Both the position numbers and the translations under genes were made by a program. Below, in pieces: positions 1 to 6,041 of a stretch of 6,881 bases of DNA (positions within the stretch are counted from its first letter, which is position 1; every line of letters starts with the position of its first letter). The DNA is from Candidatus Neomicrothrix sp. UBA4742. Its GTDB lineage: Bacteria > Actinomycetota > Acidimicrobiia > Acidimicrobiales > Acidimicrobilacustridaceae. The DNA is taken from contig DHIQ01000146.1 of assembly GCA_002403895.1 (NCBI GenBank), positions 9,050 to 15,930 of the forward strand, written 5' to 3'. The notes beneath the pieces were generated by a model that made no database searches, was not told where the DNA came from, and was given only the letters and a program-made list of their open reading frames with translations.

Positions 1-1128
1 GATGTGGACCAGGCCCTCGATCCCATCGCCCACCTGCACGAATGCACCAAAGGGCACGAGCTTCGTGACCCGGCCGTAGACCAGCTCGCCCACCCGGTGG
101 TTGGTGGCGAACTCCTGCCACGGATCTTGCTGGGTGGCCTTGAGCGAGAGGCTGATGCGCTCCCGGTCCAGGTCGACCTCGAGCACCTGCACCTCGATCT
201 CGTCGCCCACCTGGACAACCGAGCCGGGATGGTCGACGTGCTTCCACGACAGCTCCGACACATGGACGAGCCCGTCCATGCCACCGAGGTCCACGAAGGC
301 GCCAAAGTTCACGACAGACGACACCACACCCTTACGGACCTCGCCCGGCTTGAGGTTGGCCAGGAAATCCTCGCGCTGTTCCTTCTGGGTTTCTTCCAGC
401 CAAGCCCGGCGGGACAGCACCACGTTGTTGCGGTTCTTGTCGAGCTCGATGATCTTGGCTTCGAGGCTCCGACCCACATAGGGCTGGAGGTCGCGCACGC
501 GGCGCAACTCGACCAGGGACGCGGGCAGGAAGCCGCGGAGGCCGATGTCAATGATGAGACCGCCCTTGACGACCTCGATGACCGGGCCGCTGACGACGCC
601 TTCTTCTTCTTTGATCTTCTCGATCGTGCCCCAGGCCCGTTCGTACTGGGCCCGCTTCTTGGACAGTACGAGACGGCCCTCCTTGTCCTCCTTCTGGAGG
701 ACAAGGGCTTCGATGGCATCGCCCAACGACACGATCTCGCTCGGATCGACGTCGTTGCGGATCGACAGCTCACGAGCCGGGATCACCCCCTCGGACTTAT
801 AGCCGATGTCGAGCAGGACCTCGTCCCGATCGACCTTCACCACCGTGCCCTCGACGATTTGGCCGTCCTCGACCTTCACCATGGTGGCGGTATAGGCGTC
901 GTCCATGGACATGCCGCCGAGATCGTCCTCGGTCACCTGCCGGGGGACGTAGCTGCCATCATCGGCGAACGTGCCCATGCCGGTCGGCGTCGCCGCCGTC
1001 GGGCTGGGGTCAGCCGGTTCCGGGGTCGCTTCGACCGCTTCGGGGTTGGCTTCGTAGGGGGGGACGGACTCGGGGGCCTCGGCGGCAGAAGCCACCTCGG
1101 CGGGTTCAGGACTGACCTGCTCGGACAC
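1..1128 (-). CDS. rpsA: 30S ribosomal protein S1 (3' end beyond window)
   Basis: S1 binds mRNA on the small ribosomal subunit and helps load it for initiation. I translated the minus strand by hand: 376 codons are open to the window edge, so the C-terminus is missing. Numbering from the GTG, S1 (OB-fold) repeats lie at about 88-158, 175-241, 262-332 and 347 onwards; the fourth is cut. Diagnostic stretches are VEGTVVKVDRDEVLLDIGYK, GFLPASLVELRRVRDLQPY, LDKNRNNVVLSRRAWLE and NFGAFVDLGGMDGLVHVSEL, close to what I recall of mycobacterial S1. The first ~85 residues are rich in Pro, Ala and Glu and longer than the ~35 expected. I chose the GTG at 1126-1128 because GAGAAGG lies 7 nt upstream. The ATG at 1156-1158 (10 residues longer) has no such site, nor do internal ATGs. 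The identity is certain; the start is moderately sure. Confidence 0.97.
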   Translation of the reverse strand, partial: MSEQVSPEPAEVASAAEAPESVPPYEANPEAVEATPEPADPSPTAATPTGMGTFADDGSYVPRQVTEDDLGGMSMDDAYTATMVKVEDGQIVEGTVVKVDRDEVLLDIGYKSEGVIPARELSIRNDVDPSEIVSLGDAIEALVLQKEDKEGRLVLSKKRAQYERAWGTIEKIKEEEGVVSGPVIEVVKGGLIIDIGLRGFLPASLVELRRVRDLQPYVGRSLEAKIIELDKNRNNVVLSRRAWLEETQKEQREDFLANLKPGEVRKGVVSSVVNFGAFVDLGGMDGLVHVSELSWKHVDHPGSVVQVGDEIEVQVLEVDLDRERISLSLKATQQDPWQEFATNHRVGELVYGRVTKLVPFGAFVQVGDGIEGLVHI

Positions 1129-1135
1129 GTGATCG

Positions 1136-1142
1136 CCTTCTC
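1136..1142 (-). promoter_or_regulatory. Ribosome-binding site supporting the GTG start of rpsA
   Basis: On the minus strand GAGAAGG sits 7 nt before the GTG at 1128. No purine-rich site precedes the alternative ATG at 1158, which is preceded by a CG-rich run. This is the main reason for preferring the shorter S1 reading. Confidence 0.5.
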
Positions 1143-1212
1143 TGGGTTTTCCGGACATGCCGCACGAGGCGGCGCACGGCGAGCGGGACGGTCCACGCGC
1201 GCCGGGGCGCAG

Positions 1213-1218
1213 AGCGTA
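1213..1218 (-). promoter_or_regulatory. Candidate -10 box for rpsA
   Basis: The minus strand reads TACGCT in the gap between the methyltransferase and rpsA, about 85 nt before the chosen start. It fits the actinobacterial TAnnnT pattern, but no recognisable -35 hexamer lies at 16-18 nt. It is the only TAnnnT I noticed in this gap. rpsA would be expected to have its own promoter. Weak call. Confidence 0.25.
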
Positions 1219-1236
1219 CCATCACACCGAAATGCG

Positions 1237-1249
1237 CCCCAGCCTGGGG
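1237..1249 (-). terminator. Short hairpin after the methyltransferase gene
   Basis: CCCCA and TGGGG form a 5-bp GC-rich stem around a 3-nt loop, 21 nt past the methyltransferase stop. On the minus strand only a weak T-containing stretch follows (ATTTC), so at best it is a poor intrinsic terminator. It could equally be chance in GC-rich DNA. Confidence 0.2.
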
Positions 1250-1284
1250 ATCCGGATGTCGATCCGGACGTCAGTCCGGCCGGC
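1249..1284. repeat. 12-bp tandem repeat, two near-perfect copies plus one degenerate
   Basis: GATCCGGATGTC (1249-1260) is followed directly by GATCCGGACGTC (1261-1272), differing at one base. AGTCCGGCCGGC (1273-1284) follows with 8 of 12 matches, so TCCGG recurs at 1251, 1263 and 1275 with an exact 12-bp period. The third copy lies inside the last codons of the methyltransferase and the array crosses its stop codon. Each TCCGGA is itself a palindrome, so the first two copies could also fold as a 6-bp stem with a hexanucleotide loop. It lies about 30-70 bp upstream of the candidate rpsA -10 box. Confidence 0.55.
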
Positions 1285-2044
1285 CAGCGATGACCAGGAA
1301 CTCCGGATGATCCAGGTCGGGGGGACGCTGGGTGTACGCCCCCGGGGTCACCGACCAGATGTGCTCCACCTCGAGGCCAGCGGCCCCGGCCAGCAGCCGG
1401 AGCTCGCGAGGCGTGAAGCAACTCGTCCACAGGTCGAAGTCGGCCTCGATCCCGTCCTCTGAGCGGAGCGCGGTGCGCTCGTGGTTCACCCCGCGATCGG
1501 CGTCGAACGTGTCCGTCGACTCCAGGAAGTGGACCTGGAAGTAGGCGGAGAAGGCGGACACTGCGACGCGCCCGCCCGGGCGTAGGGCGCGGGCCATGCC
1601 CGACAACACCACGCCATCGGGGTCGAGCGGCACCGAGCCGGCGTCGGGGAGATCTCGGCCCAAGAGCCCGAAGGCGCCCTGGCACAGCGAGATCACCGCA
1701 TCGAACTCGCCGTCGAACAGGAGCTCCCGAGCGTCGAGGCGCAGGAACGTCGGCACAGGAACGTCTGGCGCCAGCGCCTCCGCCGCTTGGCGCGCCAGGT
1801 CGACGAATCGGGTGGAGATGTCGATGCCCACCACCTCGACACCGCGCTGGGCCAAGGCCAGCGTGTGACGCCCCGGGCCGCAGCCGACATCGAGGACGCG
1901 GCTGCCAGCGCCCAAGTCGAGCTCCTCGGCCAGGAATGCCACCTCGTTGCCGGTGCCCCGCGTGAAGGAGTACCGCAGGTAGGCGGCACCGAGATGGTCC
2001 GCCATGGGCTCGAACCAGTGGTCCGACGGCTGGTCCTCGATCAA
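1271..2044 (-). CDS. Class I SAM-dependent methyltransferase, substrate unknown
   Basis: A 257-residue protein of the Rossmann-fold methyltransferase superfamily. Motif I is VLDVGCGPG (50-58), which binds SAM. D75 in VVGIDIS is the acidic residue that usually contacts the ribose hydroxyls. LDAR (103-106) sits where the adenine-contacting loop lies, and EFDAVISLCQGAFG (113-126) is the motif IV region. ALRPGGRVAVSAF is the usual strand-4/5 hairpin. The C-terminal half resembles small-molecule methyltransferases (methyltransferase 11/25-like Pfam families) but does not reveal the substrate. The start is uncertain. TTG at 2044 keeps the DHWFEPMADHLG stretch, which looks like part of the fold, but has no ribosome-binding site; ATG at 2005 would give 244 residues. 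It lies between polA and rpsA on their strand, separated from polA by a strong hairpin, so it is probably transcribed apart from polA. There is no evidence for rRNA or S1 methylation beyond its location. Confidence 0.9.
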   Translation of the reverse strand: MIEDQPSDHWFEPMADHLGAAYLRYSFTRGTGNEVAFLAEELDLGAGSRVLDVGCGPGRHTLALAQRGVEVVGIDISTRFVDLARQAAEALAPDVPVPTFLRLDARELLFDGEFDAVISLCQGAFGLLGRDLPDAGSVPLDPDGVVLSGMARALRPGGRVAVSAFSAYFQVHFLESTDTFDADRGVNHERTALRSEDGIEADFDLWTSCFTPRELRLLAGAAGLEVEHIWSVTPGAYTQRPPDLDHPEFLVIAGRPD

Positions 2045-2075
2045 GAGGCCGGCCGCTCGGCTGGTGACCAGGGTG

Positions 2076-2102
2076 GGCTGCGCCCGGTGAGCGGGCGCAG
2101 CC
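2076..2102 (-). terminator. Perfect 10-bp hairpin, probable terminator of the polA transcript
   Basis: GGCTGCGCCC (2076-2085) and GGGCGCAGCC (2093-2102) are exact inverse complements around a 7-nt loop. The hairpin starts 19 nt after the stop of the small membrane gene and ends 32 nt before the methyltransferase TTG. No T-run follows on either strand, as is common for actinobacterial L-shaped terminators. It could instead be a structured leader of the methyltransferase mRNA. Confidence 0.5.
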
Positions 2103-2120
2103 TGGGCCGGGGCCGGCCGA

Positions 2121-2291
2121 TCAGAGGCCCGGACGGGTGCAGACCCAGCGAGGAGGCGCCCACTGCCACTGCTTGGGGCCCTGGCCGCAGCGGTCGACGG
2201 TCGAGACGAACATGATCCCGAGGTAGAGGGCGGCGAAGAGCAACAGGAGCATCACCCAGAAGAAACGCGTATTGCGTGAGTTCAGCGCCAC
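2121..2291 (-). CDS. Small single-pass membrane protein, unknown function
   Basis: A 56-residue protein from GTG at 2289-2291 to TGA at 2121. A short polar, arginine-containing N-terminus (2-9) is followed by one hydrophobic helix at about 10-31 (FFWVMLLLLFAALYLGIMFV) and a 25-residue tail. The tail has cysteines C35 and C51 around a Trp/Pro-rich stretch (QWQWAPPRW), which could be disulfide-bonded if outside the cell; the positive N-terminus favours an N-in, C-out orientation. It lies 53 bp downstream of polA on the same strand. I chose this start because a TAnnnT box lies 8 nt upstream, as in leaderless genes. GTG at 2324 (67 residues) or an ATG inside polA at 2366 are alternatives, but they add residues that do not look like protein. 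I do not recognise a family. The clean membrane helix and paired cysteines argue for a real gene. Confidence 0.65.
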   Translation of the reverse strand: MALNSRNTRFFWVMLLLLFAALYLGIMFVSTVDRCGQGPKQWQWAPPRWVCTRPGL

Positions 2292-2299
2292 GGAGCCCG

Positions 2300-2305
2300 A
2301 TGGTA
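2300..2305 (-). promoter_or_regulatory. -10 box for a leaderless small membrane gene
   Basis: The minus strand reads TACCAT and ends 8 nt before the GTG at 2291. Transcription would begin at or next to the start codon, and no Shine-Dalgarno sequence is present. The same hexamer serves as the candidate -10 box of the tRNA-Leu gene. No clear -35 is visible. Supports the GTG start. Confidence 0.4.
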
Positions 2306-2306
2306 C

Positions 2307-2328
2307 GGCAGGCCTGCCCGACACGGGC
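2307..2328 (-). repeat. Palindrome and overlapping hairpin just after polA
   Basis: GGCAGGCCTGCC (2307-2318) is a perfect 12-bp palindrome. It overlaps GCCCG-ACA-CGGGC (2316-2328), a 5-bp stem with a 3-nt loop that begins 17 nt past the polA stop on the minus strand. The two structures share bases and would be mutually exclusive in RNA. They may attenuate read-through from polA or protect its 3' end; no T-run follows. Confidence 0.4.
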
Positions 2329-2344
2329 GCATGGTGAAAGCGGC

Positions 2345-5026
2345 TCAGCCCTTGGCATCGGCCCAACTTGCGCCCGAGGACAGGTTCACCTCGAGCGGTA
2401 CCCGCAGATCGAACGCACCGGACATGGCGTCGAGGGTGACCGCCACCACCGCGTCGTGATGTTCGGGTGGGACCTCGAGGATGACCTCGTCGTGCACTTG
2501 GAGGATCACGCGGCTGTCGAAGCTGCCCGATTCCAAGGAGCGATCGAGGCGGACCAGCGCCACCTTGAAGATGTCGGCGGCCAGGCCCTGGATGCCGGCG
2601 TTCATGGCCTGGCGCTCGCCCGCCTGACGGATGCGGAAGTTCGAGGAGCTGAGCTCGGGGATCTGGCGCCGGCGACCGAACAGCGTCTCGGTGTAGCCCC
2701 GTTCCCGAGCCTCGGCCACGGTCTGTTCCATGTACGCCCGCACCGCCGGGAACGCCTCGAAATAGGCGTCGAGGATGGCTTGGGCCTCCGGTGTGGGGAT
2801 CGACAGCCGTTGGGCCAGGCCGTACGCCTCCATCCCGTAGGCCAGCCCGTAGGAGACCATCTTGGCCTTGGCCCGCTGTTCGCTCGTCACCTCGGCGTGG
2901 GTCACCCCGAAGACCCGAGCCGCGGTCTCGGTGTGGATGTCGGTGCCCGATTCGAACGCGGCGATGAGCCCCGGGTCCTCGGCCAGATGGGCGATGCAGC
3001 GCAACTCGATCTGGTTGTAGTCGGCCACCAGGAACTCGTAGCCGGGCGCGGGCACGAAAGCGGCTCGGAACCCTCGCCCGACCTCGCTGCGCACCGGGAT
3101 GTTGTGCAGGTTGGGCGCGTCCGAGCTGAGGCGCCCCGTCCGCGCCACCGTCTGGTGGAACGTGGCGTGGATACGGCCGTCGGGCCCCACCTCGGCCAGG
3201 AGGCCCTCGCCGTAGGTAGAGCGGAGCTTCTCGACCTCGCGGTAGCGCAGCAGGTGCTCGATGATCGGGTGTTCCCCGAGCAGCTTTTCCAGCGAGGAGG
3301 CATCAGTCGAAAACCCCGTCTTGGTCTTCTTCTGCGGGGTCAGCCCGAGCGTGTCGAACAGCACCGATCGCAGCTGAGGCGTGGAGTTCACGTTGAACTC
3401 CTGCCCGGCGTCGGCCCAGATCTGTTTGGTGAGGCTCTCGCACTCGGTCGCCATCTGCTCGTTGAGCGCACGGAGCCGGTCAACGTCGACCCCGATGCCC
3501 ACCGCCTCCATACGGGCCAGCACCCGCACCAGTGGCACCTCGATGTCGTCGTGGAGGTCGCGCAGCCCCTGAGCCTCGAGGGCGCCCACCAATGGAGCGA
3601 CGAGGGCATCCACGGCCAGCGCGCGCCGGGCCGTCTCCAACGACTGGCTCACGCCATCGTTGGTGAAGTCGAGCTGGCCCTCGGGGGCCGAGTCGCCATC
3701 GGGCAACCGACGCTGGGCGTAGCGGGCCAGCAGGTCGTCAAGGACGTAACGGCTCTCGGCCGGGTCGAGCAGGTAGGCCGCCAGCGCCGTGTCCAGCTCG
3801 AGCGTACGCACGTCGATCCCGCGCCCGAGCAGCGCTCGCATCAACCCTTTGGCCGCGTGGGTGGCCAGGGGTCGGCCACCAGGACCGACCAGCTCGGCGA
3901 GCGCAGCGGCTACGCCGGGGTCGTCCACGCCGGCCGTGGGGACCCAGAACACCTCGCCCATCGCGGCCTCGCCCACCAGGGCCAACCCCACCAGGTCGTG
4001 ACGGCCGTCGTCGGCCCCTTCCCATGCGGCAGCCACGGCCAGGACCCCGGAGCCGGCGCCCAGTGAGTTCAGGGCGGCGGCCATCTCGGCGGGCGAGTCG
4101 GACTCGACGACCTCGGCCTCGAGCACGCCCACCGGTTTCACCTCGGGGGCCAGATCCGGGCCGAAGGCGCCCCCCAACCGCTCGTAGAGGGTGTGGAACT
4201 CGAGAAAGTCGAACAGCTGTTGGACGGCCTCGGGGTCGACCGGGCCGCGCACGAGATCCTCGGGCGTGACCCCCAGCTCGACATCGCGCACCAGCACCAT
4301 CATCTCGGCGTTGCTGCGGGCCTGACCCTCATGTTCCATGAGGTTCTGACGCAGCTTGGGCGTCTGGTCGTCCACGTGGGCGAAGATCCCGTCCAGTCCG
4401 CCATAGGCGGAGATGAGCTTGGCCGCCGTCTTCTCCCCCACGCCGGGGACGCCGGGCAGGTTGTCGGAGGGATCGCCCCGCAGGGCGGCATAGGGCACAT
4501 AGAGAGAGGGGGGAACCCCGGTGCGCTCCAAAATGCCGGCCTCGTCGTAGAGCGCATAGTCCGACACGCCCCGCTTGTTGTAAAGCACGGTGACGTGTGG
4601 GTCTTCGACCAGCTGGTAGCTGTCCCGGTCGCCCGTCACGATGATGACGTCGTCTCCCGCGTCGCGGGCCCACGTGGCCAGGGTGGCGATCACGTCGTCC
4701 GCCTCAAAGCCGGCCTTGTCGACGATGGGGAGCCCCAGGACCTCCACGACCTGGCGTACCAGGCCCATCTGCTGACGAAGGATGTCCGGCGCCTCGGCCC
4801 GGTTGGCCTTGTACGTGGCGACCGCCTCGTGGCGGAAGGTCGGCTCGGGACGGTCGAAGGTGACCACGGTGCGGTCGGGCTGGTGGTCACGCACCAGGTT
4901 GATGAGCATCGACGTGAACCCGAACACGGCGTTGGTGACCTGGCCGCCGGCCGTGGTGAGATCGGTGGGGAGGGCGAAGAAGGCGCGATAAGTCAGCGAG
5001 TTGCCGTCGATCAGCATGATCTTCAT
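2345..5026 (-). CDS. polA: DNA polymerase I
   Basis: Fills gaps in excision repair and processes Okazaki fragments. At 893 residues it is full length. The 5' nuclease domain (about 1-290) has LIDGNS (D7), FDRPEPTFRH (D58), the acidic cluster E108-D111, TGDRD (D133, D135), GDPSDN (184-189) and the helix-hairpin-helix PGVPGVGEKT (191-200). The middle 3'-5' exonuclease-like domain (about 305-490) keeps D412 but lacks the DxE pair of Exo I (the 328-336 stretch has no acidic residue but E336), so proofreading is probably lost, as in mycobacterial and Taq enzymes. The polymerase domain has RTGRLSS (629-635), motif A DYNQIELR with D669, motif B R718/K722/Y726 and motif C VHDE with H845-D846-E847. 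Y726 replaces the E. coli F762. ATG at 5026 is chosen over GTG at 5032 because GGGAAGG lies 8 nt before the ATG and too close to the GTG. It follows pdtaR by 28 bp, probably in one operon. Confidence 0.98.
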   Translation of the reverse strand: MKIMLIDGNSLTYRAFFALPTDLTTAGGQVTNAVFGFTSMLINLVRDHQPDRTVVTFDRPEPTFRHEAVATYKANRAEAPDILRQQMGLVRQVVEVLGLPIVDKAGFEADDVIATLATWARDAGDDVIIVTGDRDSYQLVEDPHVTVLYNKRGVSDYALYDEAGILERTGVPPSLYVPYAALRGDPSDNLPGVPGVGEKTAAKLISAYGGLDGIFAHVDDQTPKLRQNLMEHEGQARSNAEMMVLVRDVELGVTPEDLVRGPVDPEAVQQLFDFLEFHTLYERLGGAFGPDLAPEVKPVGVLEAEVVESDSPAEMAAALNSLGAGSGVLAVAAAWEGADDGRHDLVGLALVGEAAMGEVFWVPTAGVDDPGVAAALAELVGPGGRPLATHAAKGLMRALLGRGIDVRTLELDTALAAYLLDPAESRYVLDDLLARYAQRRLPDGDSAPEGQLDFTNDGVSQSLETARRALAVDALVAPLVGALEAQGLRDLHDDIEVPLVRVLARMEAVGIGVDVDRLRALNEQMATECESLTKQIWADAGQEFNVNSTPQLRSVLFDTLGLTPQKKTKTGFSTDASSLEKLLGEHPIIEHLLRYREVEKLRSTYGEGLLAEVGPDGRIHATFHQTVARTGRLSSDAPNLHNIPVRSEVGRGFRAAFVPAPGYEFLVADYNQIELRCIAHLAEDPGLIAAFESGTDIHTETAARVFGVTHAEVTSEQRAKAKMVSYGLAYGMEAYGLAQRLSIPTPEAQAILDAYFEAFPAVRAYMEQTVAEARERGYTETLFGRRRQIPELSSSNFRIRQAGERQAMNAGIQGLAADIFKVALVRLDRSLESGSFDSRVILQVHDEVILEVPPEHHDAVVAVTLDAMSGAFDLRVPLEVNLSSGASWADAKG

Positions 5027-5034
5027 TGGCACGC

Positions 5035-5041
5035 CCTTCCC
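5035..5041 (-). promoter_or_regulatory. Ribosome-binding site of polA
   Basis: The minus strand reads GGGAAGG, 8 nt before the ATG at 5026 and only 2 nt before the in-frame GTG at 5032. The spacing decides for the ATG. The site lies in the 28-bp pdtaR-polA gap. Confidence 0.7.
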
Positions 5042-5054
5042 GGGATCGAGGCGG

Positions 5055-5639
5055 TCACGAGGCCGGCGGGACGAGTTCGTCGGCGATGACCCGTTCGCTG
5101 ATCGCCTTCATGGTCTGGCGCTCCTGCATGGCCGTCGTCTGGATGAAGCTGAACGCCTCCTGCTCGCTCAGGCCGTGACTGTCCATCAGCCGGCCCTTGG
5201 CCCGATCGACGATCTTGCGCGTCTCGAGCTGATCTTCGAGGCTCTGGGCCTGCTCGTGCAGCGCCTTCATCTCCCGGAACCGCCCGATGGCGACCTCTAG
5301 GGCCGGGATGAGCTCGCTGCGTTGAAACGGCTTCACCAGATACGCCAGGGCACCGGCGTCCCGGGCCTGCTCGATGAGGTCGCGCTGACTGAAGGCGGTG
5401 AGGATGAGCACAGCGGCGAGGCGTTCCCCCGCGATCTCCCGCGCCGCCGACAGGCCGTCTAGCCCGGGCATCTTGATGTCCAGGATGGCGATGTCGGGTC
5501 CGTGGGCCTTGACCAGTTCCACGGCCTCGTCCCCCCGCCCGGTCTCGCCCACGACCAGGTAGCCCTCCTCTTCGAGGGTCTCCTTGAGGTCGAGACGGAT
5601 GATCGCTTCGTCTTCGGCGATCACGACGCGGATGGGCAC
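5055..5639 (-). CDS. pdtaR: ANTAR-domain response regulator, PdtaR (Rv1626) family
   Basis: A 194-residue two-component regulator expected to act on RNA as a transcription antiterminator. The receiver domain (3-122) has the acidic pocket E9-D10, phospho-acceptor D54 in ILDIKMPGLDG, T81 in LTAFSQRDL and K103 in YLVKPF. A short coiled coil (about 119-142) leads to the ANTAR domain (about 140-190) with RKIVDRAKGRLM (141-152), GLSEQEAFSFIQ and the ERQTMKAI stretch. The match to remembered Rv1626 is strong along the whole length, including LTAFSQRDL, ARDAGA and AYLVKPF. In mycobacteria the partner histidine kinase PdtaS is encoded elsewhere; none is seen here. The GTG at 5637-5639 starts directly before the receiver fold and has GAGGGGG 9 nt upstream; the frame stays open beyond it, but the extra residues are not receiver-like. 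The gene is followed 28 bp later by polA, so polA is probably co-transcribed with an RNA-binding regulator. Confidence 0.95.
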   Translation of the reverse strand: MPIRVVIAEDEAIIRLDLKETLEEEGYLVVGETGRGDEAVELVKAHGPDIAILDIKMPGLDGLSAAREIAGERLAAVLILTAFSQRDLIEQARDAGALAYLVKPFQRSELIPALEVAIGRFREMKALHEQAQSLEDQLETRKIVDRAKGRLMDSHGLSEQEAFSFIQTTAMQERQTMKAISERVIADELVPPAS

Positions 5640-5648
5640 TGGATCGTT

Positions 5649-5655
5649 CCCCCTC
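5649..5655 (-). promoter_or_regulatory. Ribosome-binding site of pdtaR
   Basis: The minus strand reads GAGGGGG, 9 nt before the GTG at 5639. This supports the 194-residue reading over longer open-frame starts. Confidence 0.6.
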
Positions 5656-5700
5656 GAGGTGGCTGATCGACCGGGCAGCACAGGCGCCGCTCGGCAGCGC

Positions 5701-5728
5701 ATCGTACTGCGGACGCCAGCCCGGTCAG
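5701..5728 (-). promoter_or_regulatory. Candidate promoter for pdtaR-polA
   Basis: The minus strand has CTGACC (5723-5728) as a -35 like TTGACA, a 16-nt spacer and TACGAT (5701-5706) as -10. Transcription would start near 5694, giving a leader of about 55 nt that holds the ribosome-binding site. The -35 overlaps the stop codon of the upstream coiled-coil gene, so pdtaR could be transcribed both from here and by read-through. Confidence 0.4.
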
Positions 5729-6018
5729 TCGGCTTCGGCGATGAGCCGGTCGAGGAGGTCGTCCTGGGCCTGTTCGAGCTGGTCGATGGTCTGGCCCACC
5801 GCGGCCCGGTGGCGGCCCATGGCCTCAGCATGGCGGGACGCCTCGCGGTATTCCTGCTCGGCCAATGGCGTCTCGGACACGAGCGACCGCAGCCGGGCCT
5901 CATCGGCCACGCCCGCCAGATGGTTCAGTTGCTCGTCGGCCACCGCCAGCTCGCGGCGGGCGTCGCGCAGGCGCTCGGAAAGCTCGGTGAGGCGCCGCTC
6001 GATCAGCGTCCGTGACAT
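5725..6018 (-). CDS. Small coiled-coil protein, unknown function
   Basis: A 97-residue, highly charged, soluble protein with no membrane segment or signal peptide and no cysteine. Residues about 5-50 and 55-95 have heptad-like leucine and alanine spacing (RRLTELSERLRDARRELAVA, then QTIDQLEQAQDDLLDRLIAE), suggesting two helices that pack as an antiparallel coiled coil, perhaps hinged at SETPLAEQEY (48-57). I do not recognise a family. The ATG at 6018 has no Shine-Dalgarno sequence but is preceded 6 nt upstream by TACACT, which fits leaderless transcription and supports this start. It is the first gene before pdtaR on the same strand, with an 85-bp gap, and is divergent from the DUF3105-like gene. 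Confidence 0.75.
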   Translation of the reverse strand: MSRTLIERRLTELSERLRDARRELAVADEQLNHLAGVADEARLRSLVSETPLAEQEYREASRHAEAMGRHRAAVGQTIDQLEQAQDDLLDRLIAEAD

Positions 6019-6024
6019 GCGCGG

Positions 6025-6030
6025 AGTGTA
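6025..6030 (-). promoter_or_regulatory. -10 box for leaderless coiled-coil gene
   Basis: The minus strand reads TACACT and ends 6 nt before the ATG at 6018, so transcription would begin at the A of the start codon. The -35 region (CTGGGA at 17 nt) is poor. The box lies in the very short divergent gap and abuts the possible promoter of the plus-strand gene. Confidence 0.5.
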
Positions 6031-6041
6031 CGCGGCCTGCC

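Noticed and set aside
4..1293. Long plus-strand open frame of 429 codons opposite rpsA
   Set aside because: The minus strand here encodes unmistakable S1 repeats. Long antisense frames are usual in GC-rich coding DNA, and the product is compositionally odd (His/Asp/Leu-rich, Arg runs).
2276..4066. 596-codon plus-strand open frame opposite polA
   Set aside because: The minus strand has every Pol I motif in order. The antisense product resembles no protein family I know and mirrors polA codon bias.
4193..5089. 298-codon plus-strand open frame opposite the 5' nuclease domain of polA
   Set aside because: Same reason: a shadow of polA codons, with no recognisable domain.
5669..5726. GACCGGGC and GCCCGGTC inverted repeat, 42 nt apart, around the pdtaR leader
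   Set aside because: Eight-base GC-rich matches at this distance are expected by chance, and the proposed transcript would start between the arms.
5640..5903. N-terminal extension of the response regulator to 282 residues
   Set aside because: The added residues are Arg/Pro-rich, overlap the coiled-coil gene in another frame, and the GTG at 5639 has a good ribosome-binding site next to the receiver fold.
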